NCBI RefSeq assembly: GCF_003325355.1
Contig: NZ_CP030850.1
Location: 1,302,001 to 1,366,000, forward strand
Direction: 5' to 3'
Source: Runella rosea
Lineage (GTDB): Bacteria; Bacteroidota; Bacteroidia; Cytophagales; Spirosomataceae
Length of the DNA: 64,000 nt
Positions 34,808 to 46,571 of the stretch are shown here, in pieces. Below the pieces are notes generated by a model. That model ran no database searches. It had not been told where the DNA came from and saw nothing but the letters and a program-made list of their open reading frames with translations. The stretch's first letter is position 1, and every line of letters begins with the position of its first letter. The translations under genes were made by a program, and so were the position numbers.

Positions 34808-37143
34808 ACTTCTGATTCAGAAAGGGTTATGGTTGGTTCGACCGTCGAACTTTCGGTTGATTCAGTTTTGGCTTCGGCAAAAAGCTTAGCTTTCATTACT
34901 TCTTCCAACGTTACATGAAAGAATTCTTTGTGAATATCAAACGATTCGTCTTCTCCCTTTTCCGCGCATTTTACGTAATGCCCATCTTCCAACAGCTCGT
35001 ACGAATTTACATTGTCACGAAGATTGTAGTCCAAAATATTGATGGCCTGCTGCTTCACGCGGGGATTAACAAAAGCAAACATGGATTCAATCCGACGGTC
35101 AAAAGAACGCACCATTGCGTCGGCACTGCCTCCGTATATCTTGGGGTTTCCGTTATTGTGGAAATAAAAAATCCGGGTGTGTTCCAGAAAATCACCTACA
35201 ATAGAACGCACCGTAATGTTTTCACTCAACCCCTGCCGCCCTGGACGAAGGCAGCAAATGCCCCGTACGATAAGCCGAATTGGCACCCCCGCCTGTGAAG
35301 CCTTGTAGAGTTCTTCGATGGTTGTTTTATCTTCCAACGAATTGATTTTAATGCAAATACCACTCACCAAACCATTGGCGGCATTGGTAGCTTCTTGCTG
35401 AATCAACTTGATGATTTGCTTGCGCATGTCGCGCGGAGCCGTAAGTAAATATTGGTAATCATTGGGCAAAGAATGCCCCGTGATGACGTTAAAAAACTCG
35501 GTAATATCGCGGTTGTAGACTTCATCGCAGGTCAGAAGCCCAATATCCGTGTATAGTTTGGCCGTTTCTTCGTTGTAATTTCCACTAGCCAAGTGTGAAT
35601 AACTGATGACTCCCTGCTCTTCGGCCCGCACAATTTGGAGCAGTTTGGTGTGGGTTTTGAAACGGCTAATTCCGTAAATAACAAAGCACCCCGCTTTTTG
35701 CAGGCGTTGGGCCTCTCGTATGTTGTTTTCTTCGTCAAAGCGGGCTTTCACCTCAAAAAGCACAGAGACGTGCTTACCATTTTCGGCCGCTTTCAGCAAT
35801 GCTTCCGTGATGCGTGATTTTTTGGCCAAACGATAAATGGTCAATTTAATGGCCAACACTTTGGGGTCATCTGCGGCTTCTTCCAAAAGCTCCAACACGG
35901 GCTCAAAGTTATTGTAAGGGTGATGCAGAAGTATATCTCCTTCTTTGATGGTTTCAAAAATATCCTCCATCTCTTCGCGGGTTACTCCCAAAGGCGGTAC
36001 GGGTGCGGGAGGGGTAGGAACCAACTCAGCAAACTCTGGGTGTTTGATTATTTGCCACAAACAAGTAAAGTCCAAAAGGTGTCGACAGGTAAAGACGTTA
36101 TAATCATCTATTTCCCAACGTTTTTTCAATAAATTGAGCAGCCATTCGGAGAGATTTGGCTCCACTTCCATACGTACCACTCGCCCCAATCGACGCGTTT
36201 TGAGTTTTTGCTTTACTTCATCCAAAAAGTCGGTTTCAACATCGTCGTTATCATCAATGGAAAAATCACCATTTCGCACGATTCTGAACAAGTGCATGTC
36301 CAAAATCTCGACATTTCGGTACAGTTTCCGCAACTCATGCCGCATGATTTCTTCAATGGGAATAAAGACCGTTTCCCCATTTTTTCGTTCAATCGTGTAC
36401 AAACGTTTTAAATTGGCGGGAATCTGAACAAACGAAATTTTACGATTTTCTTCGTCTTCCTTCACCGATTCGGTGGCCCGAGTTACGACGGCAAAAATCA
36501 GGGTTTTGGCCAGCAGAATAGGGAAAGTATGCGTATAGTCAAACAACATGGGCGTAAGCATGGGATAAATCGTACGGTCAAAGTACTTCCCAACTTCCTC
36601 CTGCTCAGTTGCTTCCAAATCATCCCAGCGGCCTATTTTTAATTTTTGTTCATCAAAAAGGGGCAATAAATCATTTTCAAAAACCTCGTCCTGTTCTTGC
36701 GTAAACTTATGAATGGCGGAAAACAGTGCCTTCCGAAACGGAATCTCCCGTAATCCTGAATAATCCACTCGTTCTTTTCCATAGTCAAGATAATTGTACA
36801 AACTCCCCACCCTAATGGTAAAAAACTCATCCAGGTTTGAATCTGAAATCGCCAGAAATTTCATCCGTTCAAATACCGTCCGACGGGCACTGCGCGCCTG
36901 GTCCAAAACACGGTAATTGAATTGTAGCCAGCTAAGGTCGCGGCTGATAAAATTGCTTTGCTCAATGGTCTGACTAAGTCGTTCGGCCGAGCGGGCAAAA
37001 CGGTCTCCATCGTAAGGAGCTTCTCCTTCTTTCACTTCTTTACGGTCGCGAATAAAAGAGAATAAAGAAGAAAAACCACTTTTGCGATTATCGTTAGAAT
37101 GTTGAGAACTAGGCATAAGAAATTCGGAATTTAAAACAATCAA
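34804..37143 (-). CDS. ppk1: Polyphosphate kinase 1
   Basis: 779 residues; an ATG 27 bases inside (37116, MPSSQHSND) is an alternative start. The enzyme transfers the gamma-phosphate of ATP to a growing polyphosphate chain. Domains follow the PPK1 order: N-terminal (FISRDLSWLQFNYRVLDQA), head (SFVQIPANLKRLYTIE), then two catalytic domains. His498 (FKTHTK) and His517 (SYSHLASGNYN) keep the 19-residue spacing of the two essential histidines of the Escherichia coli enzyme, and EVKARFDEENNI is present. The acidic and Ser/Thr-rich end (TESTESSTVEPT) is lineage-specific. The stop overlaps the start of the phosphatase gene, and a gyrB terminator lies upstream. Confidence 0.95.
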   Translation of the reverse strand: MIVLNSEFLMPSSQHSNDNRKSGFSSLFSFIRDRKEVKEGEAPYDGDRFARSAERLSQTIEQSNFISRDLSWLQFNYRVLDQARSARRTVFERMKFLAISDSNLDEFFTIRVGSLYNYLDYGKERVDYSGLREIPFRKALFSAIHKFTQEQDEVFENDLLPLFDEQKLKIGRWDDLEATEQEEVGKYFDRTIYPMLTPMLFDYTHTFPILLAKTLIFAVVTRATESVKEDEENRKISFVQIPANLKRLYTIERKNGETVFIPIEEIMRHELRKLYRNVEILDMHLFRIVRNGDFSIDDNDDVETDFLDEVKQKLKTRRLGRVVRMEVEPNLSEWLLNLLKKRWEIDDYNVFTCRHLLDFTCLWQIIKHPEFAELVPTPPAPVPPLGVTREEMEDIFETIKEGDILLHHPYNNFEPVLELLEEAADDPKVLAIKLTIYRLAKKSRITEALLKAAENGKHVSVLFEVKARFDEENNIREAQRLQKAGCFVIYGISRFKTHTKLLQIVRAEEQGVISYSHLASGNYNEETAKLYTDIGLLTCDEVYNRDITEFFNVITGHSLPNDYQYLLTAPRDMRKQIIKLIQQEATNAANGLVSGICIKINSLEDKTTIEELYKASQAGVPIRLIVRGICCLRPGRQGLSENITVRSIVGDFLEHTRIFYFHNNGNPKIYGGSADAMVRSFDRRIESMFAFVNPRVKQQAINILDYNLRDNVNSYELLEDGHYVKCAEKGEDESFDIHKEFFHVTLEEVMKAKLFAEAKTESTESSTVEPTITLSESEV

Positions 37144-37292
37144 TTAACTGAGATAACCAATGGAATCTCTATTTATTCAAATGCGTAAAGGTGGTGATTA
37201 TTGTTCAGAAAGAGCGTTTTCTGCAAAACCGCTCTCTTTTCATTCATCCCATTGGTCACGTAAAGAAATAAGGTCAAAGGTACTTTATAAAA

Positions 37293-37331
37293 CAATTGAG
37301 CCACTCGTCCCGGGGGCAGAGTGGCTCAATT
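37293..37331 (-). terminator. Hairpin terminator downstream of gyrB
   Basis: ATTGAGCCACTC (37295-37306) pairs perfectly with GAGTGGCTCAAT (37319-37330), with one further outer A-T pair, around a 12-base GC-rich loop. The minus-strand exit is GTTTTATAAAG, a weak T tract. It separates gyrB from ppk1. Confidence 0.75.
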
Positions 37332-37354
37332 TAATGGTTTGTTAACACTAACAA

Positions 37355-39334
<1,980 letters not shown>

Positions 39335-39385
39335 TTAGTAACGAATAGGGTGCTCCCACTGTAAATATTTCAATTTTTTAACGCG

Positions 39386-39393
39386 TAAAGATA
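39386..39393 (-). promoter_or_regulatory. Candidate -7 promoter element of gyrB (TATCTTTA)
   Basis: Read on the minus strand, TATCTTTA matches TAnnTTTG at seven of eight positions and lies 61 bases before the gyrB ATG. No -33 TTG at the usual spacing was found, so support is weak. Confidence 0.25.
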
Positions 39394-39428
39394 CAAGAAT
39401 CTGGGCAAAAATCCTAAATTTTACTGGT

Positions 39429-42400
39429 TTAAGGCAACCTATACGTTTGAACTGACCGGTGGTTAATTCCAAATAATAAATAGGGACCCACGGCACGTAT
39501 AGAGCGTACCTCTCCTTCAATGTTTAAACCTGATTTTTCCTGATTTGCATAACGAAAATCGTGGTTACCTGCGTTTAGAAATACCTGTCCTTTATTGGCG
39601 TCAATTTTTCCCAAACGAACGCGGGTTCGATCCAAATTTCCACCCAAAATTACGTCTGGCTTTCCGTCTTTGTCGATGTCTACCACCTCAATACCGTACA
39701 CAGGAGCGTATTGTGCTTCAATTGGCAAAGGTTTGAACACGAATTGGCCCCGCTCATTCCACAGGATTCCCGTACGTAATTCCTGCGCGTCTGATTGGCG
39801 TGCAGACTTCAGCAAATCATCGCCCAACATTTCAGACAGGGTGGCAGTGGCGTAAGTCACATAACTAGAATATTTCTTTTTGAGGGCGGGGATTTGGTCC
39901 AACAATTCATCACGACCCGCATAAGGGTATTCTTTTCCGTTCTCGTTTACCGCTACCAACGGCAACATTCCACCATTTCCTGAAAAATCGTTAAAGTACA
40001 ATTTTAGCTGGTCGCCCGAAGTAACGTGGTATTGGGTATTAAGGCCCATGTTACCAATCACAAAATCATCATCCCCGTCGTTGTCTAAATCTGCTTTTGT
40101 GAGCGCGTAAGACAGTTGAGAAGTGAGCGATTTCGTCGCTTCTTTGTGCTCATTCCATTTTCCGTTTTGATTGAGATACACCGTGGGTTTCATCCACTCG
40201 CCCACAAGGAGTAAATCAGGCTTTTTGTCACCATTTACATCGGAAAAAACCGCTCCCGTTACTAATGATGAATGTAAAAATGTACGCACTGCCGAAAAAT
40301 TCCCTTTGCCATCATTTTGTAATAAAACCGACTTCTGCGCCTCGGGATACCTTCCTGGTAGGCTATGCGCCCCGATGAACAAATCTTGATCACCATCAGC
40401 GTCAATATCTGCCGTTAGCACGACCGATGCGTTTATGCGTAGCTTGCTCAAATCATCTGACAGCGCTGCCCGCACAAATTTTCCTTTTTGATTAAAGTAC
40501 AACCGAGGTTGCAAAAGTGAATCCGCAGGGTTTAAGGCATAGCCCGCACTGACTACCGCCAGATCTAAATCGGTATCGCCGTCGGCGTCAAAGAATACCG
40601 CATTCGCATCCTCAAACGCGGCATCTTTTTGAAAATCTGACTGTGAAGAGTTGACAAAACCCGTCGCCGTCTGGAGAAACACCCCTCCCGCCTGACCCCG
40701 TCCGCCACCGATATAAAAATCCTCACGACCATCGCCATTTACGTCTCCTTTGGCCATGCAAGGCCCAACTCCTGAAAGCATTTGTGGCAACAACGTCTGA
40801 ATTTTAAAATCATTAACCATCGGAATCGAATGCATAAAAAGAGAGGAAGAAACTGGTATGAGCATTGGCCGCTGAGCGGTGAAAGCTGAGAGGCCCGTAG
40901 TGGTCAAAATTGCGTCGGCATAATCCGTAATGATGCGTTGGTTGATTTTAGGGGCTTTGACCGAAAGTGTTTTTCCATCAGCCCAAGTGATGGTCAGTGA
41001 ATCAATCTGTGTTGTTTTTCCCAGCCCAAAATGCAGCGGTACGTACATCGCCGACTGAAACCCTCGAACGGGCTGAAACTCCTGCGTCTGCGCTAAATTT
41101 TTGGAATACACCCGTACTTTCGCGCCGATTTTCAAGGCTTCGTTGGGTGCTTTGAGTAGCACTTGAAGGTAGTTTTGTGGGCTTTTCTGCTGTCCGTTGT
41201 TTTGATAAATAAAGGCTTTTTCGCTCACATTATTTGTCACCAAATCCAAGTCTCCATCGTTGTCCAAATCAGCATAAACCGCCCCGTTGGATTGACCAGC
41301 TTGCTCAAAACCCCACTCTTTTATTTTGTTGTCAAAGCCACCCGCCCACGTTCCTTGCTCCGTAAAGCCTTTATTTTTGAAGATATAATTTGGCTCGTTG
41401 ATGGGGGGCATTTTGGCAATTACGTCCATCGTTTCAGGATTTTTACCCGTTTGGCTACTTTCCGTCTGTACATCTGCCGAGTATTTCAAAAATTCCATGT
41501 TGGTATAATCCCGGGCGTATCCATTGGTAATAAAAAGGTCGTTGAATCCGTCATTGTCAAAGTCTGCAAAAAGCGCCGACCAACTCCAATCCGTATTGGA
41601 AATCCCCGCCAATTGCCCGATTTCAGAAAATCCTACTCCTGCCCCTAACTGGGGGGAGGTTGGGAGGCCAGTATTCAACTGCAACATATTTCGCATCGTC
41701 TGCTGGTGAAAGCCCGCCCGAATGAGGGATTGGTATTTATCGTAATTATCATCCCCCGCGGTGAGTTTGATGCGTTCGTTTTGGGCGGGCAGCATGTCCA
41801 GCGTCACAATGTCCATCCATCCGTCGTTGTTGACATCAGCGGCATCGGTGCCCATTGAATAGAGAGATGTGTGTCCCATTGCTTCCCGAATGGATTCTTT
41901 AAAGCCTTTTCCCTGCTGGTTGATGTATAGATAGTCGTTTTCGTTGTAGTCGTTAGATACGTATAAATCCAGCCAGCCGTCGTTGTTTAAATCCGTCACA
42001 TTCAGTCCAAGACCAAAGCTTAATACGTTGTTAATCAAGCCCATTTCGCGTGACACATCCACAAACTTCCCCGCGTCATTTCTCATCAATTTGCTCCCAT
42101 ATCGGGTATCGGTTTGCTCTCGGTATTGGGCAATCAAATTGCTAAAACCCGCGTATTCTTGCACCGAATGGTTCAGCAAAAAGCAGTCTAAATCTCCGTC
42201 TTTATCATAATCAAAAAAAGCAGTCTGTGTAGTATACGAAGGGTCATCAAGGCCATATTCGGCCGCTTTTTCAACAAAACTCACCCCATTTTCACCTTTA
42301 CCTTGGTTGATATACAATAGATTACGACGCAAATTTGGATCTTCGGCCCCAGAGCGAGAAACGTAAATATCCAGCCAACCGTCGTTGTTAATATCAACGA

Positions 42401-42758
42401 CCGACACGCCCGTTTTCCACCCACTGTGTTTGATTCCTGCGGCTTCGGTGATGTCTTCAAAAGTGATACTTTTACCTTTTTCCGTCGTATTCAAGTACAA
42501 TTTATCGGCTACCATATTTCCCGTAAAATACAGGTCAACAAGGCCATCGTTGTTAAAGTCACCCGCGGCCACTCCCCCACCATTATAGAAATAACCGTAG
42601 CCCAGCACATTGTTATCGGCGTCTTCTTCCACAAAATTATTGAAGGTCACCCCCGTATCGTCGGCGTCTAAGCGGGTAAACAGGGTATCAATATCGGGGC
42701 GGCATGATGCCACAATCGATCCCAAGGCAAGCACAAAAAAGCATTTAAAACTATACAT
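39429..42758 (-). CDS. FG-GAP/VCBS repeat lipoprotein with ASPIC/UnbV domain
   Basis: 1109 residues. A lipoprotein signal ends GSIVASC (Cys19). Most of the protein is FG-GAP/VCBS-type beta-propeller repeats with calcium-binding D-x-D/N-x-D-G loops: AAGDFNNDGLVDLYFTGN, VDINNDGWLDIYVSR, FDYDKDGDLDCFL, ADLDNDGDLDLVTNN, ADIDADGDQDLFIG and others. Near the middle lies an ASPIC/UnbV segment (GAKVRVYSKNLAQ ... LHFGLGKTTQIDSLTITWADG). Proteins of this type (CRTAC1-like) sit on the surface of Bacteroidota and often accompany SusC/SusD genes; their substrate is unknown. It lies 80 bases after the DUF5107 gene on the same strand. Confidence 0.88.
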   Translation of the reverse strand: MYSFKCFFVLALGSIVASCRPDIDTLFTRLDADDTGVTFNNFVEEDADNNVLGYGYFYNGGGVAAGDFNNDGLVDLYFTGNMVADKLYLNTTEKGKSITFEDITEAAGIKHSGWKTGVSVVDINNDGWLDIYVSRSGAEDPNLRRNLLYINQGKGENGVSFVEKAAEYGLDDPSYTTQTAFFDYDKDGDLDCFLLNHSVQEYAGFSNLIAQYREQTDTRYGSKLMRNDAGKFVDVSREMGLINNVLSFGLGLNVTDLNNDGWLDLYVSNDYNENDYLYINQQGKGFKESIREAMGHTSLYSMGTDAADVNNDGWMDIVTLDMLPAQNERIKLTAGDDNYDKYQSLIRAGFHQQTMRNMLQLNTGLPTSPQLGAGVGFSEIGQLAGISNTDWSWSALFADFDNDGFNDLFITNGYARDYTNMEFLKYSADVQTESSQTGKNPETMDVIAKMPPINEPNYIFKNKGFTEQGTWAGGFDNKIKEWGFEQAGQSNGAVYADLDNDGDLDLVTNNVSEKAFIYQNNGQQKSPQNYLQVLLKAPNEALKIGAKVRVYSKNLAQTQEFQPVRGFQSAMYVPLHFGLGKTTQIDSLTITWADGKTLSVKAPKINQRIITDYADAILTTTGLSAFTAQRPMLIPVSSSLFMHSIPMVNDFKIQTLLPQMLSGVGPCMAKGDVNGDGREDFYIGGGRGQAGGVFLQTATGFVNSSQSDFQKDAAFEDANAVFFDADGDTDLDLAVVSAGYALNPADSLLQPRLYFNQKGKFVRAALSDDLSKLRINASVVLTADIDADGDQDLFIGAHSLPGRYPEAQKSVLLQNDGKGNFSAVRTFLHSSLVTGAVFSDVNGDKKPDLLLVGEWMKPTVYLNQNGKWNEHKEATKSLTSQLSYALTKADLDNDGDDDFVIGNMGLNTQYHVTSGDQLKLYFNDFSGNGGMLPLVAVNENGKEYPYAGRDELLDQIPALKKKYSSYVTYATATLSEMLGDDLLKSARQSDAQELRTGILWNERGQFVFKPLPIEAQYAPVYGIEVVDIDKDGKPDVILGGNLDRTRVRLGKIDANKGQVFLNAGNHDFRYANQEKSGLNIEGEVRSIRAVGPYLLFGINHRSVQTYRLP

Positions 42759-42838
42759 TTACGTAAATTTCAAGTAGTTACGAAAGTTAAAAAACGAATA
42801 TTGGGGATATTTTATCAGTGCTTGTAACGAATTTTAGC

Positions 42839-45814
42839 CTATTCAAAGAGTTTCAGTAAATCAAATTCTTTAGCTGAAAGACCTTTGCTCAATTTCAATA
42901 AATGTAAATCGATAGCGTCAGGCTCTCTATTTTTAAGTTTTTGATTCACAAATTTTTTCAGGTACAAGGTCAAGCGATTGTCAGGGTTGTAAGGTTCTCC
43001 CGAGCCCAGGTTTTCGGGCCACGTTTCGGCCTGTTCTAGATAAAGTTGTGCTTCTTTGTATTTTTTTCGGTTGGACAATTCGGCGGCGTACCGAATATTG
43101 GCTTCCCGAAACAACGCATGAGCGCCCGAAGCGCCTTCGTTGGGCAGGATATTCAAAGATTGCATCAGCTCAATGCATTCTTTATAGCGCTCTGATTTCA
43201 GGAGTAACCGCGCCCGCTGTTGCCCCAAAATATACACTTCGTGGTCGGGCAGTGGGGTTTCAGATTTGCCAAGCCTTTGAGACTTAGAAAGTCGTGATTC
43301 ATTGACATCGAGGGCTTTTTTTAACTGCCCGTTTTCGGCATAAAAATCCGCGAGGGCTTTTACGGTTCGCCAACTATTTGGCGCCAATTCATAGGCTTTT
43401 TCGAGAGCGGTTTTTACTTGGGCTTTGTCTTTTTTCAATGCCTCCGCTTTGTACAAATAATAAGAAAAAAAATCAGGTTGCGGGTTATATATTTCGATTG
43501 CCCTAAAGTCACTTACATCGTGCATACCACGCACTGAAGCCGTTGCGAGATGCTGATAGTAGCGTAATTTCCCGTGTTGTTTTTTCGTCAAACCCCATTT
43601 TAAAACTTCCACCGTTTCGTTACGAAAAGGGAAAACACCTTCAGGAGAGGCCAAAAGCACGGCTTCTAGGGCTTGCGCCGATTCCGCTTTTCGGTTCAAT
43701 TTATCCAACAAATACGCCTTCCATAGATTCACCATTGGATTGGAAATCGACGATTCTAGTACCTCCAGACTTTCTGGGTACAGCCCCAGTTTTTCATAAC
43801 TGATAGCCATTTCCAAGTAGGTTTCAGAAGGCAATTCACTCCGTATCATTCCCATAAACTGCTGTTTATCTTCCGGTTTCTGCGTCATCCGGGCCATTTC
43901 AAACCGAACCAGATGATTCAGCGGGTCGTTTTGCAAAATCTCTTTTGCTTTTTGTAAAGCCGCTTCATTTGATTTCAACAGGCGTAACACCACAATTTCG
44001 AGGGCTTTAGCGTCCCAGTGGTCGGCTTGGCGTTCCAGCGCCTGCTGTAAAAGCGCCAACGCCTTGACATAATTTTTTTCTCTGACCGCCATTTTTGCCA
44101 AATGATACAGCGCCGCAGCGCGATAAGTCGGGTCGAGGGAAGCCGTAGCGAAACGGTCTTTGGCTGCCGTCCACATTTCTCCTATACCTTCGTAGGCCAG
44201 GCCAGCAATAAAATTGGCTTTGGCATCATAGGCATTATCACCTAGCACAAAATCAGCAACTATACCTGCACGTGTGGAGCCCCTGACATAAGCCACTTCT
44301 GCCTGTAAGACCTGTGCAGGCTTAAAAGAAGGGCTTTTTTCCAGTAATGTATTAATTATTGAATCCGCTTTTATGTAGTTGCGTTGATTCATCAAATCTT
44401 TGGCGTGGAGATACATGCCATAATCTGATTTCCAATCAATTTTTTTTGCAAATCCTAAAAACCGTTGGGTATTTGTCGACCTTCCATCGGCCAGAATCTC
44501 CGCACCGACCTGAATCCTGAGCGAGGCGAAATCGCCCGTCCACTTTACCGAATCACGCACCATTTCGAGCGGTTTTAAGGTTAGTTTTTTTGCGAACACA
44601 AGCGTATTCCTTTCCAGCACTTTCAAGGTATCCTGCACTGTAGAAACCGCGCAATAATCCAGTTTGAGCCAACCATCCTGCACGCGCATATTCATAGCAC
44701 CCTGCGGTGTAGCGTGGGTCAGGCCACGGGTGTTTTTGACGGGAAACCAATATTCCGTCCAACTGTCGTGCGTGTAAGGCATGAATGAAACGTGCTTAAA
44801 CGGGCTGTACATACTGCCCTCTGATGCTTGATTAAACAACCGCCCCGATTGCAATTCTACATACTGCCCATCGGTATCAGTCAAGAGTTTTTCCCAAATC
44901 ATACCTTGGCGGGAAAGCCCCCAAATCCATATTTTTTTGCCCAATTTCTCGTGGTAAGGTGAATAACGAGCAAAACCCATATTGTCGTTGTGCCAAAAAC
45001 CGCCGAAGAAGTCGGTGTTTTTTCCCAACACATGATAGGATTTATAAGAGCCGAAGTTGTTTTGTTCATAAAAATTCAGGTTTCTTCCCAAAGAATCCTT
45101 GGGCCACGTGCCAGCCTCACCGTTGTGTCCAATGTAATTTGTACCCGGAAAGACAAATTCAAGATTGCCAGCGGCTTTGAATCCCGCATTCATCCAGTGA
45201 TAATAGCTTGTTTCTAAAGGCGTTGCGTTATACCAATGCAATTTGGTAGTAAAGTACGCTTTGTCTTTCGGCAGATTGACCTCCACCATCCAACGCGTTC
45301 GGGCTGACCAATCCCACGCCCCCAAAAAGCAACTGACGCTCCCATCGTCATTGGTGCGGGTAAAATAATCCACAGGTGCCGAGACCGTGGGCGCGTGACC
45401 AATATCGCCGAAGTTGATTTCTATCCCACCCGATGTCCACGCCCCGCGCATGGCCACGTCGCGGAATTTGACAACGTGGTTGTAATAGATAAACGGATAA
45501 TCACTTGACTTTTCGTACGCACCCCAGATCTTCCCGCCGATTTCGGGTGTGATGTATACTTTGATGTAGTCATTTTCGAGTTCAATAAACTTCCACTCTT
45601 TCATCACCGGTTGAGCGGTGTAGCCGTCATACCTAAAATAAGGATACACCCGACCAGGTTGGGGAACGGGGTCAGGGTCTGAAAAAGGATAGGTGGTGAG
45701 GGTTTGGGTTGTTTCGCGGACAACCGCATTTTGGGCCGTTGAAGCTTGGATTAATACCAAAAACAGGCTGGTAAACAACCAATGTTTTGGGGATAAAAAA
45801 TGAACCGGACTCAT
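42839..45814 (-). CDS. DUF5107 and TPR domain secreted protein
   Basis: About 991 residues from the ATG at 45814. An upstream TTG frame to 45940 exists but would bury the signal peptide (HWLFTSLFLVLIQASTAQ) and cross the divergent promoter. Residues about 60-430 form the DUF5107 domain: a galactose-mutarotase-like beta-sandwich with ENDYIKVYITPEIGGKIWGAYEK, FGDIGHAPTVSAPVDY, YYHWMNAGFKAAGNLEFVFPG. The rest is a long array of tetratricopeptide-like helices (YVKALALLQQALERQADHWDAKALE, GLYPESLEVLESSISNP). The fold suggests carbohydrate binding or modification in the periplasm; I cannot name a reaction. It may be co-transcribed with the FG-GAP gene downstream. Confidence 0.83.
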   Translation of the reverse strand: MSPVHFLSPKHWLFTSLFLVLIQASTAQNAVVRETTQTLTTYPFSDPDPVPQPGRVYPYFRYDGYTAQPVMKEWKFIELENDYIKVYITPEIGGKIWGAYEKSSDYPFIYYNHVVKFRDVAMRGAWTSGGIEINFGDIGHAPTVSAPVDYFTRTNDDGSVSCFLGAWDWSARTRWMVEVNLPKDKAYFTTKLHWYNATPLETSYYHWMNAGFKAAGNLEFVFPGTNYIGHNGEAGTWPKDSLGRNLNFYEQNNFGSYKSYHVLGKNTDFFGGFWHNDNMGFARYSPYHEKLGKKIWIWGLSRQGMIWEKLLTDTDGQYVELQSGRLFNQASEGSMYSPFKHVSFMPYTHDSWTEYWFPVKNTRGLTHATPQGAMNMRVQDGWLKLDYCAVSTVQDTLKVLERNTLVFAKKLTLKPLEMVRDSVKWTGDFASLRIQVGAEILADGRSTNTQRFLGFAKKIDWKSDYGMYLHAKDLMNQRNYIKADSIINTLLEKSPSFKPAQVLQAEVAYVRGSTRAGIVADFVLGDNAYDAKANFIAGLAYEGIGEMWTAAKDRFATASLDPTYRAAALYHLAKMAVREKNYVKALALLQQALERQADHWDAKALEIVVLRLLKSNEAALQKAKEILQNDPLNHLVRFEMARMTQKPEDKQQFMGMIRSELPSETYLEMAISYEKLGLYPESLEVLESSISNPMVNLWKAYLLDKLNRKAESAQALEAVLLASPEGVFPFRNETVEVLKWGLTKKQHGKLRYYQHLATASVRGMHDVSDFRAIEIYNPQPDFFSYYLYKAEALKKDKAQVKTALEKAYELAPNSWRTVKALADFYAENGQLKKALDVNESRLSKSQRLGKSETPLPDHEVYILGQQRARLLLKSERYKECIELMQSLNILPNEGASGAHALFREANIRYAAELSNRKKYKEAQLYLEQAETWPENLGSGEPYNPDNRLTLYLKKFVNQKLKNREPDAIDLHLLKLSKGLSAKEFDLLKLFE

Positions 45815-45908
45815 TGGTATATACGAGGTTATTGGAGAATGCAAGATAAAATTTCGGCTTGGTTTCTGCCGTTTTTTTTGAGTAAAATTGTCAAAAAAAG
45901 AAAACGCT

Positions 45909-46517
45909 ATGGTTGTCATCGCCACTAAACGCCGCCCCAAAATCCGTAAAATTCCTGCACATCTCGTCTATGAGGAGCTCGACGGACAAGCATTGCCTTA
46001 CCGAGGGTATTTAGAGGTATTATCAGGAAAAAAAACATTCGAAGAAATTATAGGTAGCAGTTCTTTACAGGCCGTACTGGTTTATTTAATGGGTTTCTAT
46101 ATTGGGGTTCGTATCAATCGAAAAAAATATTTAGTTGCCTCCAATGAGTCTGGGCTTCATGTAAGTTCGGGAAGTAATTTAGCCAACAGTATTGCCATTT
46201 TTGAAAAAGAGAAAATTACGTTGACCGATAAATACTTTGACGTAGCCCCAAAAATAGTAATCGAAGTAGACATCAAAGTAGCCCTCGAAGAAACTGGCCT
46301 GTCGAGCGATTTAGAGTATGTGTTGAGCAAATCGCAGAAAATGCTTGATTTTGGCGTCGAAAAAGTCATTTGGATTACCACCCAAACCAAGAAGATTTTT
46401 GTCATTACTCCCAATGCGCCTTGGTACTTTGTCAATTACGATGAAAACATTCCGTTATTGGATGACTGCGTCCTAAATCTTGCCCAATTGCTTCGGGACG
46501 AAGAAATTGAGTATTAA
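45909..46517 (+). CDS. Uma2-family nuclease-like protein
   Basis: 202 residues from ATG 45909; an in-frame TTG at 45888 would add seven residues. Landmarks of the Uma2/DUF820 PD-(D/E)XK family are visible: YLEVLSGKKTFEEIIGSSS near the N terminus, FDVAPKIVIEVD with the acidic and hydrophobic core strand, and SKSQKMLDFGVEKVIWITTQTKKIFVI. In most members the core reads PDLVVEV; here the first acidic position is Lys after Pro, so nuclease activity is uncertain. Family function is unknown, and many genomes carry multiple copies. It is divergent from the DUF5107 gene with 94 bases between the starts. Confidence 0.75.
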   Translation: MVVIATKRRPKIRKIPAHLVYEELDGQALPYRGYLEVLSGKKTFEEIIGSSSLQAVLVYLMGFYIGVRINRKKYLVASNESGLHVSSGSNLANSIAIFEKEKITLTDKYFDVAPKIVIEVDIKVALEETGLSSDLEYVLSKSQKMLDFGVEKVIWITTQTKKIFVITPNAPWYFVNYDENIPLLDDCVLNLAQLLRDEEIEY

Positions 46518-46522
46518 ACCAA

Positions 46523-46546
46523 AAACGAGCGATTTCTCGCCCGTTT
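46523..46546. terminator. Hairpin between Uma2 gene and convergent susD
   Basis: AAACG-A-GCGA pairs with TCGC-C-CGTTT around TTTC, with a single A-C mismatch. It lies six bases after the Uma2 stop and 26 bases before the converging susD stop, so it may serve both. Confidence 0.6.
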
Positions 46547-46571
46547 CGGTCATTTATCTTCAAACGTGTTG

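Noticed and set aside
37160-37345. 61-residue plus-strand frame between ppk1 and gyrB
   Set aside because: It runs into the gyrB terminator hairpin and has no motif or coding-like composition; the interval is explained by promoter and terminator.
39429-42758. Repetitive D-x-D/N-x-D-G coding repeats considered as a DNA tandem repeat or CRISPR-like array
   Set aside because: The repeats are at protein level with variable spacing and DNA sequence; they are FG-GAP/VCBS motifs.
45815-45940. N-terminal extension of the DUF5107 protein from a TTG-type start
   Set aside because: It would place 42 residues before a good signal peptide and overlap the divergent Uma2 promoter and start.
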